A stretch of 28,249 nt of DNA from UBA4664 sp038244585 (GTDB lineage: Bacteria; Patescibacteriota; Saccharimonadia; UBA4664), in the NCBI GenBank assembly GCA_038244585.1, contig JBBRTI010000008.1, forward strand, positions 1 through 28,249. Direction: 5' to 3'. The notes under the pieces are model-generated. The model ran no database searches, was not told the DNA's origin, and saw only the letters and a list, made by a program, of their open reading frames with translations. Made by a program: the position numbers and the translations under genes. The stretch's first letter is position 1. Every line of letters begins with the position of its first letter. This document shows positions 6,028-15,602 of this stretch, one piece after another.

Positions 6028-9000
6028 ATGAAACACTCCTACGTTGTAGCCGCTTACTTTTCTAGCCGTGAGTCGGCGCGTCGGGTAATGCAGCTACTTG
6101 ATACGGCCTCATTCGGCCATACCCTGCAACCATTCGGGCGTCTGCGCCCTATTACTGACCAGCACCGATACGCTGCGGCATGGACGCAGCCTGGAGAGTG
6201 GATGTTAACAATGAGCGGTACGTTGCAGGAAGCCACAATTGCAATGGATGCGATAAGTCGGAGTGGCGAAGCTCAGGCCGTCACAATTATTTCTCCATAC
6301 CTGACATTATCGCCGCCTCAGTCCGAAGCTTCGCTGATTCAGCACTGGAAAAGCGTCCGCGGCGAATTGATTGAAACATTGGACCGACAGGAGCAGCAAT
6401 CATCCACGGGCTACGGTGAGTCTGCCACTGCAGAACGAGGCATCGCTGAAGCGGCCTTTGAAAACGACGTCTTCGGCATATCGTTGATTGAACACCACTA
6501 CATCATCGATGGCTTTATCGAACGCCTGGATAGTCTAATACTCAAAGAGAGAGCTCTGAAGCGTCTACCTAGCGAACAGTTCGATTCAATCATCGTACCT
6601 TCGGTTTACTCGCTCGCACATCAGACCGTATCGGCTCTAAAGAAAGACTTCAGCGAGGAGAGTCTGGTGCGATGGCTTAAGCATCGTTGTTCTAGTCTCG
6701 AGCTGTCTCAGAGCGAATTTCAAACTCTTAACGCAATGCTCGCGTATCGCATGCTCGAGCTCATGGCGGCCCAGGTACAGGCCGAACAATGCCGTGACGC
6801 TGAGTTGCATATGGCTAGATTCGCGGGTGCACGCTTAGAAACGTTGCCAGAGTTGGAGCTCGTGGAATATATCGGAAACGTAGCTAGTGTGCTCCCACAT
6901 CCATCGATGTCGTTTGCTTCGGTATTACTGGAGCTGGTCCGCGAGCGCCCGGATTATCAGGAACAACTAGCGAAGGCGTGGGGCGTCGGACTAGGCGTTG
7001 GTCTGGTGAAGCGGTTGAGGCAGGCTCAGCAGGATGTGTCGGGTCGTCTCGAAGACTTCAAGTTCACTGTTACGGCACTTCGCTTGTTAGTACGGTTGGA
7101 CTGGGATGATGTCATCGAACGTATCAGCCCAGCGGCAACAATCCTAGCAGGCGACCCTGCGGGTGCCTACTCAAACATGGATGCTGCGACGCGAGGCTGG
7201 TATCGCAACCGTGTATCGCAGCTTTCGCTGTTGGCGGGGAAGTCGGAACGTTGGGTGGCTTCCAACGCAGTAGAATGTGCCATTTTGGCCGAAAGGCCCG
7301 AAGCACGTCATGTCGGTTATTATTTGATTGACGAGGGCGTGACAGAGTTGGCGCGCCGTATGAACGTTCGATTGCCTTGGAATGAGCGCCTGGCACGCTT
7401 CCTCAAATTGCGCCCGTCAGGAACCCTGCTGGGGCTAATCGGGGTAGTCATGGCAATTATCAGTGGTTTCTTTGTGCTCAGCCTCCGTGAATCCATAGGA
7501 TTCTGGCCTGCGTTCGCAGTTGGAATCCTTGCTCTTTTCCCCGTCAGTCAGATATCTATAGAAATTGCCACATATATTTTATCCTTTGCCGTCAAGCCGG
7601 CCGGTCTGCCAGCTCTGACACCGGCTTTACCCAAAATGAAATTTAGCGGTGAAATTCCGCGACGATACCACAGCGCGGTTATCGTACCGACCCTTCTTGG
7701 CAGCCTAGAGGGTATCCGGGAAGAAGTGGAACGTCTGGAAATACGTTACCTTGCTAACTGTGATTACGGCCTAAGCTTTGGACTTGTTACCGATTTTACT
7801 GACTCTCCGAGAGCTGAAATGCCCGAAAACGCCAGCCTGTTGGAGGCCGCTATAGATGGCATTACCCATTTGGCACAAACCTATCCCCAGGGCGTATTTT
7901 TCTTGTACCATCGGCCGCAAACTTATAACGAGGCCGATGACGTTTGGATGGGCGAAGAGCGAAAACGCGGAAAACTAGAGGAGTTCAATGCGGTTATCAC
8001 CGGGAATCGGGCACCCGATAACCTTCTGGTGGGTGATCCTAAGGCCATTCGAGCCCTGAGATATGTTATTACGCTCGATGCTGACACCGAGCTTCCCCCC
8101 GGAACCGGGCGTAGGTTAGTTGAAGCTATGGCTCATCCGTTGAATGCGGCCTACTTGGCTCCGGACGGCACGACCGTACGTCGCGGCTTTGGAATTATCC
8201 AGCCGCGGGTTTCAACCAACTTTCTGAACGCGCGCACCAGTCGTTTGGCATGGCTCATGAATAACCAGATTGGTATCGATCCATATTTTGTGAACTACAG
8301 CGACCTTTACCATGATCTAGCGGGCGATGCTATATACCACGGCAAGGGCATTTATGATCCACATGTTTTTCAGGCGGTATTATCCGGTAAGCTGCCAGCC
8401 AATAGGGTATTATCTCATGATCTCTTAGAAGGCAATCATGTGGGAGTGGCGTTGGCCGGTGATATTCAATTATTCGATGCCTTCCCTCCTACTCACCGCG
8501 AGGTGTTCATGCGGACGCATCGCTGGACTCGGGGCGACTGGCAGGTAGGCGCGTGGGCCTTAGCGCGTGTACCTGGGCCCGACGGCCAAATAGTTAACCC
8601 CTTGAGCGGAATCGGCCGTGTCAAGCTTGCGGACAATATTCGCCGGAGCCTAGTACCGGTGGGAACGCTGGCGCTGGCGGTTTTCGCCCTGTTCCAGCCG
8701 CCGGTTGTACAGCAGGCTTGCACCGTGCTTATCGTCGTTGCAGCCTCAGTGCCCCTGCTGCTATATATCGGACGACTGCCGATGGCGCTAATGGGCGGTG
8801 CTTTGCCGTGGAAGGACTTTGTCTCTAGCGCAGCATTATCTGTACACGGCATCTTGCTGATTCCTCGCATGGCGGTATTATCGTTTGATGCAATCGTTAG
8901 AGCTATGTATCGCATGAATATATCCGGCCGTAAGCTGCTTGAATGGCGGACTGCCTCCGAAGCGGGCAGTAGCGGAGGATTCGATGCCGTGGCCATAGTA

Positions 9001-12000
9001 CTAGCTTTGTCTTCTGCCGCATTGCTGGTAGTTATTCGACCAACTCTTTGGCTTGGCCTGTTACTGGTGGGTTGGTTATTAGCCCCCATGGCTCAGGCTT
9101 GGCTTGACCGCCGGCCTTCCGCCTCTTGCAAGCAAGCTATTTCAGCTCACGAGAGGACTCATTTGAGGGGCGTTTCATTACAAATTTGGCGCTTCTTTGA
9201 TGTACTGATGTCCGCCGAACATAATTATTTGCCACCCGACAATATCCAAGTTGCCCTGAAATATGAGGTGGCCGCCCGCACCTCACCGACCAATATAGGC
9301 CTGGGCTTTTTAGGTTGGTTAGCGTTCCGAGATTTAGGGTTTGTAACGCCCGACCAGCTGTTAGTGCGCACCAAGGCATCGCTTGGGACACTTGCGAAGC
9401 TCGAAACGTATGAGGGGCATATTTTCAATTGGTACGATACACATACACTTGAACCGTTAGTGCCTCGATATGTTTCGACGGTAGACAGTGGAAATCTAGT
9501 TGCATCACTCTGGACGTTTAAACAGGGTATCGAGGAACAGGCCGCTGTGCCGGTGGTTAGTCGCGATTCTGCACTGTCTATGATTGAGCTGCTGCGTGAA
9601 CTTGCGGCGCGCGAACCGCAATTGTCACCAGCAGTGATGGAAGAGCTCCAAGAGCTTGCGGCATCGCTTGAAGTTGCACTTGGACAACCCGGAAATGGTT
9701 ATATTGCTGTGATGAGGCTGTTTGCAGCCATTGTCCCCGTACGTTCAGACGAGCTATTGGCGGATACCCATATCACAGCTCAGTATTTGGTGGAGCGTCT
9801 CGTAACACAAGCAACTGCCTGGATAAATACCATCGACACATACTTAGGATGGTTTATACAGCTTCAGACGCCCGGAGAGGCACTTACTGCGGTAGGCTCG
9901 GCGGATTTTGCCCTTTGGCGACACAAGGTAATAGCCCAGATTCCATCTCCAACGCAGCTTGTAGCAAGTCTCGACGTACCCGATATGACAGGGGAGGCAG
10001 CCGAATTACGTATTTGGTTGGATACGATTATAGCTTCCCATCACCGTGCGGCTGCAGCGGCACGTAAACATCTTATAGCAATAGACACGATATCCGAGCA
10101 GGTTAAGGTAATAGCCGACCGTACCCAGATGAATTTTCTATATAATTATAAGCGTAAAGCATTTCATATTGGTTATAACGTCGAAACCGAGAGTCTCGAT
10201 CCGTCGTTTTACGATCTGCTTGCAAGCGAGGCTCGCCTCGCCTCATTCACGGCGATTGCTAGCGGTCAGGTCCCGGTAGAGCACTGGTGGGCCCTGGGAC
10301 GTAATTATCGTCGAACGGACGGCGTTCCGGTACTGCTCTCATGGAGTGGAACGATGTTTGAGTATCTGATGCCGCGGCTCATGATGCGCGAATATCCTGG
10401 TACGTTACTTGATACGGCATACCGCAACATCGTTAAGCTGCAGCGCCAGTATGCCGCGCGCCTCGAGATACCTTGGGGGATTTCCGAATCGGCCCACAGC
10501 GCCCTCGATCAGGACGACACCTATCAGTATCGGGCGTTCGGTGTACCGGCCTTAGGCATGCGATATGGCCTAGACCAGGGAGTGGTGGTTTCGCCGTATT
10601 CAACGCTTCTGGCCCTTAGCACGGACGCGGAAGCAGCGACCAAAAACTTGAGAACTTTAGAACGCCTGGGAATGCGCGGAGAAATGGGGTACTTTGAGTC
10701 AATCGACTTCCGTCGCGCCGCGACGATTACGGGCGAACGCGGGGTTGGGGTATTCACTTACATGGCACATCATCAGGGCATGGGCTTGGTTGCTATAGTT
10801 AACGCGCTAGGCGGCGATGCTTTCCAACGACGTTTCCATAGTGACCTTCGGGTTCGTGCTGCCGAAGCGCTACTCCACGAGCACTCGTCGATGCCGAAAA
10901 AATCGCATCAGGATACTTCTATGCGCGATTTGCTGCCACTCCTGCCCCTCGGGGGTACACCGGTCGTTCGCTCGACAGATGCTCTGGTTGACCTCATTCC
11001 CAAAACCCATCTCCTTACCAACGGCTCATATAACGTCATGATAACGGCTAGCGGTAATGGTTACAGTCGGTTGGGTGAAATGGAGATTAACCGTTGGTCT
11101 AAAGATCCCCTTGACGACTCGACAGGCAGCTTTATGTATATTGCTGAACCGGCTACTGGTTTAGTGTGGTCCACCGCCTTCGCTCCCACGCACGTACATG
11201 ATGAAACCTACGCCGTGACATTTACGCCGGAAAAGGCAATTTTTGAACGCCAGCTCCATGGCGTATCGTCTCGCCAGGAAGTCTTTGTCGCGCCTGATCA
11301 TAATGTGGAAGTACGCACCCTGAACTTACAAAATACTCACGACAAAGAGCGTACCTTCAATGTTTGTACGTATTTAGAGCTGGGCTTGAGCCCGCACGAC
11401 GCCCAAATATCCCATCCGGCTTTTAATAAACTTTTTATCAAGGTCGATGAGGTGGAAGAGCAAGATGGTGTCATCGCGTTTCGTCGGCCTCGTTCGGACG
11501 CAGACGTGTCGGTATGGAGTGCCCACTTGCTGGTTAATCTGTCGCGGCCGTCAAAGCGTGCATCTGTTCAAACTGACCGTGAACAATTCCTCGGCCGGGG
11601 TGCTACGCTTGCCAGCCCGCCAGGACTCTTGCACCAACACCCGGACGCTGCAGAGTATGCTATTGACCCGATCGCCGCGGTTACGCAGACCGTCACAGTG
11701 GCAGCGGGCGCGTTCGTCGACCTGGCCGCCGTAACGATTGTGACCGAAACGCGTGAGGAGCTCATCATGCTCGCGAATCGCTACCGCCAGAAGCCATTAT
11801 TGAACCGTGCCCGTCAAATCGCGTGGACTGCACGCCAGGCCGAATTACAGCGCCTTCAGGTGGGTGTTGAAGAAACAAAGGCCTACAACCTCTTGGCAGG
11901 TTATCTGGTATTTCCTAACCACTACATGAAATCGGCCGCCAAGGGGCTGGTGGCAGGCTGTATTGAACAGATGGTAATCGAGGTACCGTCAGTCACTGAC

Positions 12001-14817
12001 GGTATTGTAATAGCCGTCGGCGATACAGGTGATTTACCTTTACTGCGCCAGGTTGGCGTAGCACAACAATACCTTGCCGCCCGTGGCATAAACGCACCGA
12101 TTGTCGTCCTGAACAAACTCAGCGGGGCATCGGCTGACAGCCTCGCAGAACGCATACTCGATATAGTCAGCTCACTGCAATGGGTGGGCAATAATGACAT
12201 GAAGCCTAACATCGTTGCTGTCCGTGCTACCGAGCTAGACGAAGGGTCGTTGCGTACCCTTACTAACACAGCCAGAATAGTGCTTGACGGCGCCGACGGC
12301 AGCCTGTGGCAGCAGCTTACGGGCTTGGTACCGCTGGCAGTCGGACTGGAACGGACGCCGCTCAGGCTGGCCGCATCGTCGCCCCTAATGGCCCATGATC
12401 GGCCCGTTGATATGGAATTCGCCAACGGGTATGGAGGGTTTATCGAGGGTGGTCGGGCATATCGCATCGATCTGAAAGACGGCCGAACGCCCCCAGCGCC
12501 GTGGTCTAACATTATGGCAAACCCGGTTTTCGGGTCGCTCGTAACAGAGTCGGGCAGCGGGTTCACATGGTCAGGTAACAGTCAGAATTATCGATTGAGT
12601 CCTTGGCGTAACGAACCACTACAGGACCGTCCCGGAGAAACCATCTACGTACAAAACCGTCGTACAGGAGAAGTCTGGTCGCCGCAGCTTATAGCCAAGG
12701 ATGCACATACTGTTACGACGCATCGGACCGGTGAAACCTGCCTAGAAGGAGCCTACGGAGATATTACGTACAAACTGACGGTCTTCGTGCCCGCCGATCG
12801 CCCGATTCCGGTACGAATACATCATCTTGAATTGGCCAGCTCGACCGACAGACCGATGGATTTGCGTATCACCACGGCTAACGAGCTCGTGCTTGGCACC
12901 AATCGGGAACAGACACAGCTGAACTTGGGTACGCGCTGGGATGATACTGCCGATATTATGGTGGCGAGCGAGCACGGAGCCTTCGGAGGGGTGGGCCGCA
13001 TCGCATTTTCTGCGCACGATTTGCCCGTATATGATTACACCGCTGACCGGGCCGAATTCGTCGGGCCATTACGGGGCCAGGGTTTGCCGTTCCGCCTTGG
13101 AGCCGATCATCTGAGCGAGCGGACCGGAAACGATTTGGACTCCATCGCCGTCATCAGGTCGGACGTTACTCTACGTTATGGTGTGCCCCTGGTCTTTAAC
13201 GGGTTGTTTGGGTCAGTGGGCTCATTGTCAGAGGTCGCCCCTCTAGTTGCCCAGCTACGTAAGCCTGGCATGGTCCAACAACTGCTTGAGGAGACCCGCG
13301 CATGGTGGTCTGAGTTGACTACGAAGATTCAAATCACTACACCTTCGCGCCAAACCGACATAATGATGAATACGTGGTTGCCGTATCAGGTATTGTCAGC
13401 GCGTATTTGGGGCCGGACTGGTTATTACCAATCAAGCGGTGCTTTCGGCTATCGTGATCAGCTTCAGGATTCACTGGCCATTGTATACAGTCGGCCCGAA
13501 ATCACCCGTCAGCTTATTCTCCAGGCTGCTGCACATCAATTTGAAGCTGGTGACGTACACCACTGGTGGCAACCCGATACATTTTGGGGCCTGCGCTCCC
13601 GAATGACGGATGACCGCCTCTGGCTACCATACGTGGTTGCTCGCTACGTTGAAATCACCGGCGACGACGCAATTCTGCATGAGGAGGTGTCGTTCATGAG
13701 CGGCCGACCGCTAATGTCGAGAGAAATGGAAGCGTATTTTGAGGCCTCCCCCTCGATCGAGACAGGCACGCTGCTCGAACATTGCCGCCGAGCTATAGAA
13801 GTGTCCCTTAAGTTTGGCTCTCACGGCTTGCCACTTATTGGTACGGGCGACTGGAACGATGGTTACAATCTAGTCGGTGCTGCGGGTAAGGGTGAGAGCG
13901 TTTGGCTAGCTTGGTTTATGAAGGTGGTCCTGCAAGACATGGCTAGCATTATCGAGCGGGTCGGACATGATTCGGAGAGCGCTAATCGTTACCGCGATAA
14001 AGCCTCCTTGCTTGCCCGCAACGTGGACTCGTCGGCTTGGGATGGCCAATGGTATATTCGAGCATTCTATGATGACGGCATGCCTCTCGGCTCGCACTTA
14101 AGTGACGCGTGTTATATTGATAGCTTGGCTCAGACTTGGGCAGTGTTGGCAGGCGGCGGAGATGCCGAACGTGCTCGCGTGGCGATGAAGTCAGCCGTAA
14201 AAATGCTAGTCGACCGGCGTCATCAGCTTGTGAACATACTTGCTCCAGCATTTGACCACGGCCACCACAACCCCGGCTACATCAAAGGTTACCAGCCAGG
14301 CATCCGTGAGAACGGCGGCCAATACACGCACGGGTCGTTGTGGATGGCCATGGCTTTGGCTCGTTTAGGCGATACTGATCAGGCAGTGGGGTTACTGGAA
14401 ATGATGAACCCCATTCGGCATGCCTCCTCTAAAGCAGAGGCCGACCGTTATGTGCTTGAGCCGTACGTGACGCCGGGTGACGTCTACAGCTTGAAAGGCT
14501 TTGAAGGCCGAGGCGGTTGGAGCTGGTATACAGGTTCCGCTGCGTGGATGTATCGCATCTGGCTTGAGGAAATCCTAGGATTCACCTTACGGGGTGATAC
14601 TCTTCAGATCAGCCCTAATATTCCGCCGGATTGGCCCACTTTCCACATAACCTATCGGTACGGCACGACCACCTACCGTATCCACGTAACAAACCCTGAC
14701 CATGTCAACTCAGGAGTTGTATCACAACTCCTCGACGGCAGTCCCGTCGCTACTGGACCAATGCTCTTAGTAGACGACCAAGGAAGTCACCAGATTGATA
14801 TCCGACTTGGGCATTGA
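6028..14817 (+). CDS. Cyclic beta-1,2-glucan synthase-like protein (GT84 + glycoamylase-like + GH94), NdvB/ChvB type
   Basis: This 2929-residue membrane enzyme matches the size and architecture of rhizobial NdvB, Agrobacterium ChvB and Brucella Cgs (about 2800-2900). Those enzymes polymerise UDP-glucose into beta-1,2-glucan and cyclise it. Residues 1-465 are soluble. Two helices follow (about 469-486 and 492-520). The GT84 glycosyltransferase domain (about 540-860) shows LDADTELPPGTG at about 684, LLEGNHVGVALAGD at about 800 and the RTHRWTRGDWQ acceptor motif at 829. Helices lie at 875-970 and 985-1028. A glycoamylase-like domain (1041-1600) includes NYLPPDNIQ, WGISESAHSALDQDDTYQY and AHHQGMGLVAIVNA. 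Two GH94 beta-sandwich regions start near 1670 and 2131. The GH94 (alpha/alpha)6 barrel (about 2440-2870) carries the catalytic-site motif GTGDWNDGYNLVG (Asp2608). ATG 6028 is chosen over the TTG at 6016 because GGAGG (6020-6024) precedes it, although the spacing is only 3. No frameshift or stop interrupts it. By eye it looks less GC-rich than comEC, yebC or ruvB, which fits acquisition by transfer. Confidence 0.9.
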   Translation: MKHSYVVAAYFSSRESARRVMQLLDTASFGHTLQPFGRLRPITDQHRYAAAWTQPGEWMLTMSGTLQEATIAMDAISRSGEAQAVTIISPYLTLSPPQSEASLIQHWKSVRGELIETLDRQEQQSSTGYGESATAERGIAEAAFENDVFGISLIEHHYIIDGFIERLDSLILKERALKRLPSEQFDSIIVPSVYSLAHQTVSALKKDFSEESLVRWLKHRCSSLELSQSEFQTLNAMLAYRMLELMAAQVQAEQCRDAELHMARFAGARLETLPELELVEYIGNVASVLPHPSMSFASVLLELVRERPDYQEQLAKAWGVGLGVGLVKRLRQAQQDVSGRLEDFKFTVTALRLLVRLDWDDVIERISPAATILAGDPAGAYSNMDAATRGWYRNRVSQLSLLAGKSERWVASNAVECAILAERPEARHVGYYLIDEGVTELARRMNVRLPWNERLARFLKLRPSGTLLGLIGVVMAIISGFFVLSLRESIGFWPAFAVGILALFPVSQISIEIATYILSFAVKPAGLPALTPALPKMKFSGEIPRRYHSAVIVPTLLGSLEGIREEVERLEIRYLANCDYGLSFGLVTDFTDSPRAEMPENASLLEAAIDGITHLAQTYPQGVFFLYHRPQTYNEADDVWMGEERKRGKLEEFNAVITGNRAPDNLLVGDPKAIRALRYVITLDADTELPPGTGRRLVEAMAHPLNAAYLAPDGTTVRRGFGIIQPRVSTNFLNARTSRLAWLMNNQIGIDPYFVNYSDLYHDLAGDAIYHGKGIYDPHVFQAVLSGKLPANRVLSHDLLEGNHVGVALAGDIQLFDAFPPTHREVFMRTHRWTRGDWQVGAWALARVPGPDGQIVNPLSGIGRVKLADNIRRSLVPVGTLALAVFALFQPPVVQQACTVLIVVAASVPLLLYIGRLPMALMGGALPWKDFVSSAALSVHGILLIPRMAVLSFDAIVRAMYRMNISGRKLLEWRTASEAGSSGGFDAVAIVLALSSAALLVVIRPTLWLGLLLVGWLLAPMAQAWLDRRPSASCKQAISAHERTHLRGVSLQIWRFFDVLMSAEHNYLPPDNIQVALKYEVAARTSPTNIGLGFLGWLAFRDLGFVTPDQLLVRTKASLGTLAKLETYEGHIFNWYDTHTLEPLVPRYVSTVDSGNLVASLWTFKQGIEEQAAVPVVSRDSALSMIELLRELAAREPQLSPAVMEELQELAASLEVALGQPGNGYIAVMRLFAAIVPVRSDELLADTHITAQYLVERLVTQATAWINTIDTYLGWFIQLQTPGEALTAVGSADFALWRHKVIAQIPSPTQLVASLDVPDMTGEAAELRIWLDTIIASHHRAAAAARKHLIAIDTISEQVKVIADRTQMNFLYNYKRKAFHIGYNVETESLDPSFYDLLASEARLASFTAIASGQVPVEHWWALGRNYRRTDGVPVLLSWSGTMFEYLMPRLMMREYPGTLLDTAYRNIVKLQRQYAARLEIPWGISESAHSALDQDDTYQYRAFGVPALGMRYGLDQGVVVSPYSTLLALSTDAEAATKNLRTLERLGMRGEMGYFESIDFRRAATITGERGVGVFTYMAHHQGMGLVAIVNALGGDAFQRRFHSDLRVRAAEALLHEHSSMPKKSHQDTSMRDLLPLLPLGGTPVVRSTDALVDLIPKTHLLTNGSYNVMITASGNGYSRLGEMEINRWSKDPLDDSTGSFMYIAEPATGLVWSTAFAPTHVHDETYAVTFTPEKAIFERQLHGVSSRQEVFVAPDHNVEVRTLNLQNTHDKERTFNVCTYLELGLSPHDAQISHPAFNKLFIKVDEVEEQDGVIAFRRPRSDADVSVWSAHLLVNLSRPSKRASVQTDREQFLGRGATLASPPGLLHQHPDAAEYAIDPIAAVTQTVTVAAGAFVDLAAVTIVTETREELIMLANRYRQKPLLNRARQIAWTARQAELQRLQVGVEETKAYNLLAGYLVFPNHYMKSAAKGLVAGCIEQMVIEVPSVTDGIVIAVGDTGDLPLLRQVGVAQQYLAARGINAPIVVLNKLSGASADSLAERILDIVSSLQWVGNNDMKPNIVAVRATELDEGSLRTLTNTARIVLDGADGSLWQQLTGLVPLAVGLERTPLRLAASSPLMAHDRPVDMEFANGYGGFIEGGRAYRIDLKDGRTPPAPWSNIMANPVFGSLVTESGSGFTWSGNSQNYRLSPWRNEPLQDRPGETIYVQNRRTGEVWSPQLIAKDAHTVTTHRTGETCLEGAYGDITYKLTVFVPADRPIPVRIHHLELASSTDRPMDLRITTANELVLGTNREQTQLNLGTRWDDTADIMVASEHGAFGGVGRIAFSAHDLPVYDYTADRAEFVGPLRGQGLPFRLGADHLSERTGNDLDSIAVIRSDVTLRYGVPLVFNGLFGSVGSLSEVAPLVAQLRKPGMVQQLLEETRAWWSELTTKIQITTPSRQTDIMMNTWLPYQVLSARIWGRTGYYQSSGAFGYRDQLQDSLAIVYSRPEITRQLILQAAAHQFEAGDVHHWWQPDTFWGLRSRMTDDRLWLPYVVARYVEITGDDAILHEEVSFMSGRPLMSREMEAYFEASPSIETGTLLEHCRRAIEVSLKFGSHGLPLIGTGDWNDGYNLVGAAGKGESVWLAWFMKVVLQDMASIIERVGHDSESANRYRDKASLLARNVDSSAWDGQWYIRAFYDDGMPLGSHLSDACYIDSLAQTWAVLAGGGDAERARVAMKSAVKMLVDRRHQLVNILAPAFDHGHHNPGYIKGYQPGIRENGGQYTHGSLWMAMALARLGDTDQAVGLLEMMNPIRHASSKAEADRYVLEPYVTPGDVYSLKGFEGRGGWSWYTGSAAWMYRIWLEEILGFTLRGDTLQISPNIPPDWPTFHITYRYGTTTYRIHVTNPDHVNSGVVSQLLDGSPVATGPMLLVDDQGSHQIDIRLGH

Positions 14818-14819
14818 GC

Positions 14820-14828
14820 TGGTATAAT
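14820..14828 (+). promoter_or_regulatory. Extended -10 promoter giving a leaderless phosphatase-kinase mRNA
   Basis: TGG plus perfect TATAAT (14823-14828) starts 3 bases after the stop of the giant gene and ends exactly 6 bases before ATG 14835. The expected transcription start falls at the ATG itself. The two following genes can therefore be expressed independently of the 8.8 kb gene. Confidence 0.65.
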
Positions 14829-14834
14829 CAGCTT

Positions 14835-15602
14835 ATGTCACACCAATCTCATCTTCGCCAAACCCTAATCGACCTCAGTCTCACTGGCGACCTAAATCGT
14901 AATTCTCCTGATTCTAACCGCCACGCTGTTCGAGAAATGCTAGCAGGCAACCAATATTGGACATTCGATGCCGAACACCTCGCGAACATCAGCCTAGATT
15001 ATGATGCGGCGATAGTAATCATGTCTAGGCAGCTAGGCATGAGTGTCGAGCGCTTCAAGTCCGATGAGCCGCCGTACATCAATCCCGGCAAAACAGTCGA
15101 CGGCTTAACACTTGGATTGTACCGGTTGGAAGAAGTCGCACGTAGAGGAGGACGTGTTTTGCTGGCATCTGCCCATCCCGGTTCGCTGCTCGGGTTTTAT
15201 ACTGTGTTAGCCCGTCATTTAGCCGATATGGGCGCGCATCTGTGCGTACCGGACGAGCCAGTTCCAGCGCCCGAAAATCGTTGGATCGATGCCGTTGACG
15301 GTGTCCTAGTGCTGTCCGATGAGGGCAATCTCATGCACACACACAGCGGCATGGGAATGAAGAAAGTGGTGGTAAGCCTCAAGCCCGACATCGTCATCGG
15401 CGACCATGGATTCGCGATGGCGGCCATCAACGCCGGTGTCCACACCGTCGCCATCTTCGACGTCGACGATCCAGCCCTGGCTATCATGGCTTCCGAACGC
15501 CCCGATGACGTTGTGCCCGTACCCATGAACGATAACCAAACGAATACGCGTTCGTCGCAAGCTGCGCGCGCTCTGGTTGGTGAGCTTGCGGCGCATGCCT
15601 GA
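14835..15602 (+). CDS. Phosphatase-like conserved protein (family known mainly from actinobacteria)
   Basis: This 255-residue soluble protein resembles, from memory, a family of actinobacterial proteins annotated simply as phosphatase. The shared pattern is a strand plus HPG/HPA turn (LLASAHPGSLLGFYTVLARH, about residues 109-128), then GVLVLSDEGNLMHTHSG, then DIVIGDHGFAMAAINAGVHT and FDVDDPALAI, and finally PMNDNQTN near the C-terminus. The conserved His, Asp and Glu residues fit a hydrolase, but no substrate is known and the activity itself is inferred from annotation habit. ATG 14835 is chosen because the -10 box sits 6 bases before it. The in-frame TTG at 14814 overlaps the preceding stop and has no RBS. 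The kinase gene downstream overlaps this gene by 8 bases. Confidence 0.6.
   Translation: MSHQSHLRQTLIDLSLTGDLNRNSPDSNRHAVREMLAGNQYWTFDAEHLANISLDYDAAIVIMSRQLGMSVERFKSDEPPYINPGKTVDGLTLGLYRLEEVARRGGRVLLASAHPGSLLGFYTVLARHLADMGAHLCVPDEPVPAPENRWIDAVDGVLVLSDEGNLMHTHSGMGMKKVVVSLKPDIVIGDHGFAMAAINAGVHTVAIFDVDDPALAIMASERPDDVVPVPMNDNQTNTRSSQAARALVGELAAHA

Noticed and set aside
8493..9089. 198-residue minus-strand frame opposite the GT84 region
   Set aside because: Same reason: antisense to conserved helices and the RTHRW region, with no start signals.
11922..12566. 214-residue open frame on the minus strand inside the giant gene
   Set aside because: It lies opposite an intact, motif-rich coding frame, has low-complexity Ser/Arg/Pro composition, and shows no domain or RBS; it is a shadow frame.
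14814..14834. TTG start at 14814 for the phosphatase-like gene
   Set aside because: It overlaps the giant gene's stop, has no RBS, and the -10 box would lie inside the coding sequence; ATG 14835 fits better.
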